7,491 nucleotides of DNA from Paracoccaceae bacterium (GTDB taxonomy: Bacteria > Pseudomonadota > Alphaproteobacteria > Rhodobacterales > Rhodobacteraceae), in NCBI GenBank assembly GCA_003561595.1, contig PWWF01000277.1:1-7491 (forward strand), given 5' to 3'. Numbering within the stretch: position 1 is the first letter of the stretch; every line of letters starts with the position of its first letter. The notes under the pieces were generated by a model. The model was not told the DNA's origin. It made no database searches and was given only the letters and a program-made list of their open reading frames with translations. A program made the translations under genes and the position numbers. Positions 6,138 to 7,491 of the stretch are shown here, one piece after another.

Positions 6138-6222
6138 CATTCATCTTTGCAAAAAATATCCTCGGGGGGTGAATTGGGCCGCAGGCCCAAGAGGGGGGCA
6201 GACAGCCCCCCTTTGCAACGCC
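6138..6222. repeat. GC-rich two-hairpin repeat, copy B (between converging cobK and cobJ)
   Basis: This 85-base partner of copy A shows nine substitutions and one extra base. Its first hairpin is TTGGGCC/GGCCCAA (6174-6180 and 6184-6190, loop GCA); its second is AGGGGGGC/GCCCCCCT (6192-6199 and 6205-6212, loop AGACA), identical to copy A. A CCCCCC run (6133-6138) right after the cobK stop could also pair with GGGGGG at 6164-6169; this run is absent from copy A. It occupies nearly the whole cobK/cobJ gap. Confidence 0.88.
6174..6214 (+). terminator. Possible terminator of cobK, perhaps acting both ways
   Basis: Two consecutive stem-loops of repeat copy B follow the cobK stop, the second an 8-base-pair GC stem followed by TTT (6212-6214). 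On the minus strand the same hairpins follow cobJ and precede an ATATTTTTT tract (6152-6160 read in reverse), though about 14-20 bases from the nearest stem. The position between convergent genes fits a terminator. The short T-tract makes intrinsic activity uncertain. Confidence 0.4.
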
Positions 6223-6227
6223 CGCGA

Positions 6228-6974
6228 TCATGCCGACCTCGGGGTATAAAGCCAGGACCGCGCTGCACCTTTGACAATCCGCGTCCGGCTGGACCCAAGT
6301 ATCACCACAGTCCGCATATCCGCCATCTCGGGCCGGGCGTCGCGCAGTGGCACGATCCTCAGCGCCTCTTGCGGTGTGCTGACCGCGCGGGCAAAGAGGA
6401 TCGGGCGCGCCCCCCCGCATATCCCGCGCAGCAAATCCAGAACACGCGCGAAGCCTTCGGGCCGGGCGCGCGAGCGCGGGTTGTAAAAGGCCATCGCGAA
6501 ATCAGCCTCGGCGGCCAGCCGCAGGCGGTGTTCGATCACCTCCCACGGCTTGAGATTGTCGCTGAGGTTGATCGCGCAGAAATCATGGCCCAGCGGTGCG
6601 CCTGCGCGGGCAGAGGCCGCCAGCATGGCCGTGATGCCGGGCAGGACGTTGATCTCCAGCGTGCGCCAGTGCTCCGGCCCGTCCTCCAGCGCCTCGAACA
6701 CGGCTGCGGCCATGGCAAAGACCCCCGGATCGCCCGAGGAGACGATGACCACCCGCCCCCCGTCCGCCGCCATCTCCAGCGCATGGCGCGCGCGGTCCAT
6801 CTCGACCCGGTTATCCGACGGGTGCAGGTTCAGCCCGTCGCGCGGGGCGATGCGCGCGACATAAGGAATGTAGCCCACGATATCGGTCGCCTGATCCAGC
6901 GCATGCGTCACTTCAGGCGTGATCAGATCATCGCGCCCGGGGCCGAGCCCCGCGATGGCCAGCCAGCCGCTCAT
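6228..6974 (-). CDS. cobJ: Precorrin-3B C17-methyltransferase, CobJ
   Basis: CobJ methylates C17 of precorrin-3B and triggers ring contraction to precorrin-4. The 248 residues show LAIAGLGPGRDDLITPEV (5-22), IVGYIPYVARI (32-42), VVIVSSGDPGVFAMA (75-89), VLPGITAMLAASARAGAPLG (110-129), the CobJ-typical DFCAINLSDNLKPWEVI (131-147) and FYNPRSRARP (163-172). Length fits a stand-alone CobJ. The start at 6974 was preferred to an ATG six codons upstream because MSGWLAIAG is the family-like N-terminus and the ATG overlaps the stop of the preceding small frame (ATGA). The stop (6228-6230) is also inside an ATGA even though no minus-strand gene follows, which may be a trace of former coupling. CbiH is the anaerobic equivalent; neighbours favour CobJ. 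Confidence 0.96.
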   Translation of the reverse strand: MSGWLAIAGLGPGRDDLITPEVTHALDQATDIVGYIPYVARIAPRDGLNLHPSDNRVEMDRARHALEMAADGGRVVIVSSGDPGVFAMAAAVFEALEDGPEHWRTLEINVLPGITAMLAASARAGAPLGHDFCAINLSDNLKPWEVIEHRLRLAAEADFAMAFYNPRSRARPEGFARVLDLLRGICGGARPILFARAVSTPQEALRIVPLRDARPEMADMRTVVILGSSRTRIVKGAARSWLYTPRSA

Positions 6975-7168
6975 GCCGCCCCCGTGACACAAGGTCTCAC
7001 AATGCCACGTCCCGCATCGCGGGCATCTTCAGGGCCATTGCGATGGCGGGTCAGGAACCGTGCTGCTTGTTCGGATACCGTGCAGGGGCGCGCGCGCGAA
7101 ACGCGCGCGACCCTGCCTGACGAACCGGACCGAACTGGCACCGCCCAATGGCACGACACGCCGCTCAT
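6971..7168 (-). CDS. Uncharacterised 65-residue small frame between cobI and cobJ
   Basis: I do not recognise this protein. The frame opens with an ATG overlapping the cobI stop (ATGA) and closes with a TGA overlapping the cobJ start (ATGA), so it is linked on both sides. It is Arg/Ser/Ala-rich with three cysteines (SCHW, RPCT, RPCV), no signal peptide and no membrane segment. About 24 of 65 codons end in A or T and rare codons such as AGA, GTA and GGA occur, unlike the strongly GC-ending neighbours. It also encodes a strong hairpin at 7082-7116. These points favour an insert that happens to be open, perhaps read as a translational relay, over a conserved protein. It occupies a place where no core corrin enzyme is missing by size. 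Confidence 0.25.
   Translation of the reverse strand: MSGVSCHWAVPVRSGSSGRVARVSRARPCTVSEQAARFLTRHRNGPEDARDAGRGIVRPCVTGAA
7082..7116. repeat. Strong hairpin with alternating CG stem
   Basis: Six outer base pairs GCAGGG/CCCTGC (7082-7087 with 7111-7116), a small internal loop (7088-7090 against 7110) and eight inner pairs of alternating C and G (7091-7098 with 7102-7109) close on an AAA loop. It lies in the cobI/cobJ insert. In minus-strand mRNA it would stand between the cobI stop and the cobJ start and could slow ribosomes, protect upstream mRNA ends or attenuate transcription; no T-run follows on either strand. Confidence 0.6.
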
Positions 7169-7491
7169 GGCCGCCTCCCCTGCCCATGGATGATGACGAT
7201 GGAGAAATAAGGCACCCGGTCGCCCGCATCGCGCAGGGGCATCACGCGTTCCTGGGGCATCTGCGCATGCTCCACCAGCCAGGCCGCATCCAGCCGCCCC
7301 GCCGCCTGCAGCGCGCGGCGCAGTTTCGCCATGTTGCGCCCGATCTTCATGACCACCAGCGCATCGGTCGCGGCGATCCTGTCGCGCAGCACCTCTTCGG
7401 GCAGGGTCGCCATCAGCACGGTCAGCACATCATCACCCCAGGTGACAGGCTGGCCCGTCGCCGTCCAGGCGCCCGACATGCCGGTAATCCC
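7165..7491 (-). CDS. cobI: Precorrin-2 C20-methyltransferase, CobI (C-terminal part, cut by window edge)
   Basis: CobI methylates C20 of precorrin-2 to make precorrin-3A. Only the last 108 residues are in the window; the frame is open through the right edge, so the 5' part lies outside (full-length family members are about 240 residues). The visible part starts with GITG, the end of the conserved PGITGMSA-type loop, then MSGAWTATGQPVTWGDDVLT, the MKIGRN segment typical of CobI, and the C-terminal PYFSIVIIHGQGRRP. The internal ATG at 7479 falls within the conserved core and is not the start. The stop at 7165-7167 forms an ATGA with the following small frame. With cobJ it forms the right-hand coupled block. 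CbiL of the anaerobic pathway is the alternative. Confidence 0.94.
   Translation of the reverse strand, partial: GITGMSGAWTATGQPVTWGDDVLTVLMATLPEEVLRDRIAATDALVVMKIGRNMAKLRRALQAAGRLDAAWLVEHAQMPQERVMPLRDAGDRVPYFSIVIIHGQGRRP

Larger units (their letters stand above)
6966..7169. mobile_element. Putative 184-base insert flanked by 10-base direct repeats, between cobI and cobJ
   Basis: GCCGCTCATG occurs exactly at 6966-6975 (spanning the cobJ start) and 7160-7169 (spanning the cobI stop), 194 bases apart. Removing one copy plus the intervening 184 bases would leave cobI and cobJ joined by a simple ATGA overlap like the other junctions here. The insert holds several stem-loops (7011-7023, 7034-7047, 7082-7116) and codon use unlike its neighbours. 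I found no clear terminal inverted repeats and no transposase, so it would be a small non-autonomous element if mobile at all. The direct repeat could be partly chance, since both copies contain ATGA. Confidence 0.4.

Noticed and set aside
1655..6222. Repeat copies A and B as a CRISPR or insertion-sequence end pair
   Set aside because: Only two copies, same orientation, 4.5 kb apart with ordinary cob genes between them and no transposase, spacers or cas genes.
5371..6420. 349-codon minus-strand frame across cobK and repeat copy B
   Set aside because: It is antisense to CobK, which has all family motifs, and it crosses the repeat. Composition is unlike a real protein. Only its segment through the repeat is of interest.

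Overview
The window is high-GC DNA (roughly two thirds G+C) carrying a dense block of aerobic (late cobalt insertion) cobalamin genes. Gene content, protein style and the GC-rich intergenic repeat suggest an alphaproteobacterium, most likely family Rhodobacteraceae (Roseobacter/Rhodobacter group). This placement is inferred from sequence style, not from a search.

Layout, left to right. Positions 1-164 hold no convincing gene. On the minus strand follow cobF (162-932), cobA (929-1657), a GC-rich repeat (copy A, 1655-1738), cobB (1743-3050), cobM (3047-3832), cobE (3829-4182) and cobL (4179-5378). cobK (5377-6132) is the only plus-strand gene and starts head-to-head with cobL. A second repeat copy (copy B, 6138-6222) lies between the converging ends of cobK and cobJ. 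cobJ (6228-6974) and the 3' part of cobI (7165-7491, running off the right edge) are again on the minus strand, separated by an odd 190-base insert with a 65-codon open frame.

The enzymes form one pathway. CobA methylates uroporphyrinogen III at C2 and C7, CobI at C20, CobJ at C17 with ring contraction, CobM at C11, CobF at C1 with loss of acetate, and CobL at C5 and C15 with decarboxylation. CobK does the NADPH reduction between CobF and CobL, and CobB amidates hydrogenobyrinate. All eight peripheral methylations are therefore encoded here. Not seen in the window are the precorrin-3B synthase step (CobG or CobZ), CobH, and cobalt chelation (CobNST). No cobalamin riboswitch was seen.

Minus-strand genes are linked by four-base ATGA stop/start overlaps (L-E, E-M, M-B, A-F). 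The two junctions that lack a direct overlap, cobB/cobA and cobI/cobJ, each contain an insert that is open in one frame from an ATGA at the upstream stop to an ATGA at the downstream start. The cobI/cobJ insert is also flanked by a perfect 10-base direct repeat. The most interesting features are these insert-in-overlap junctions, the covarying repeat hairpins, and the cobK/cobL start codons that share a CATG.
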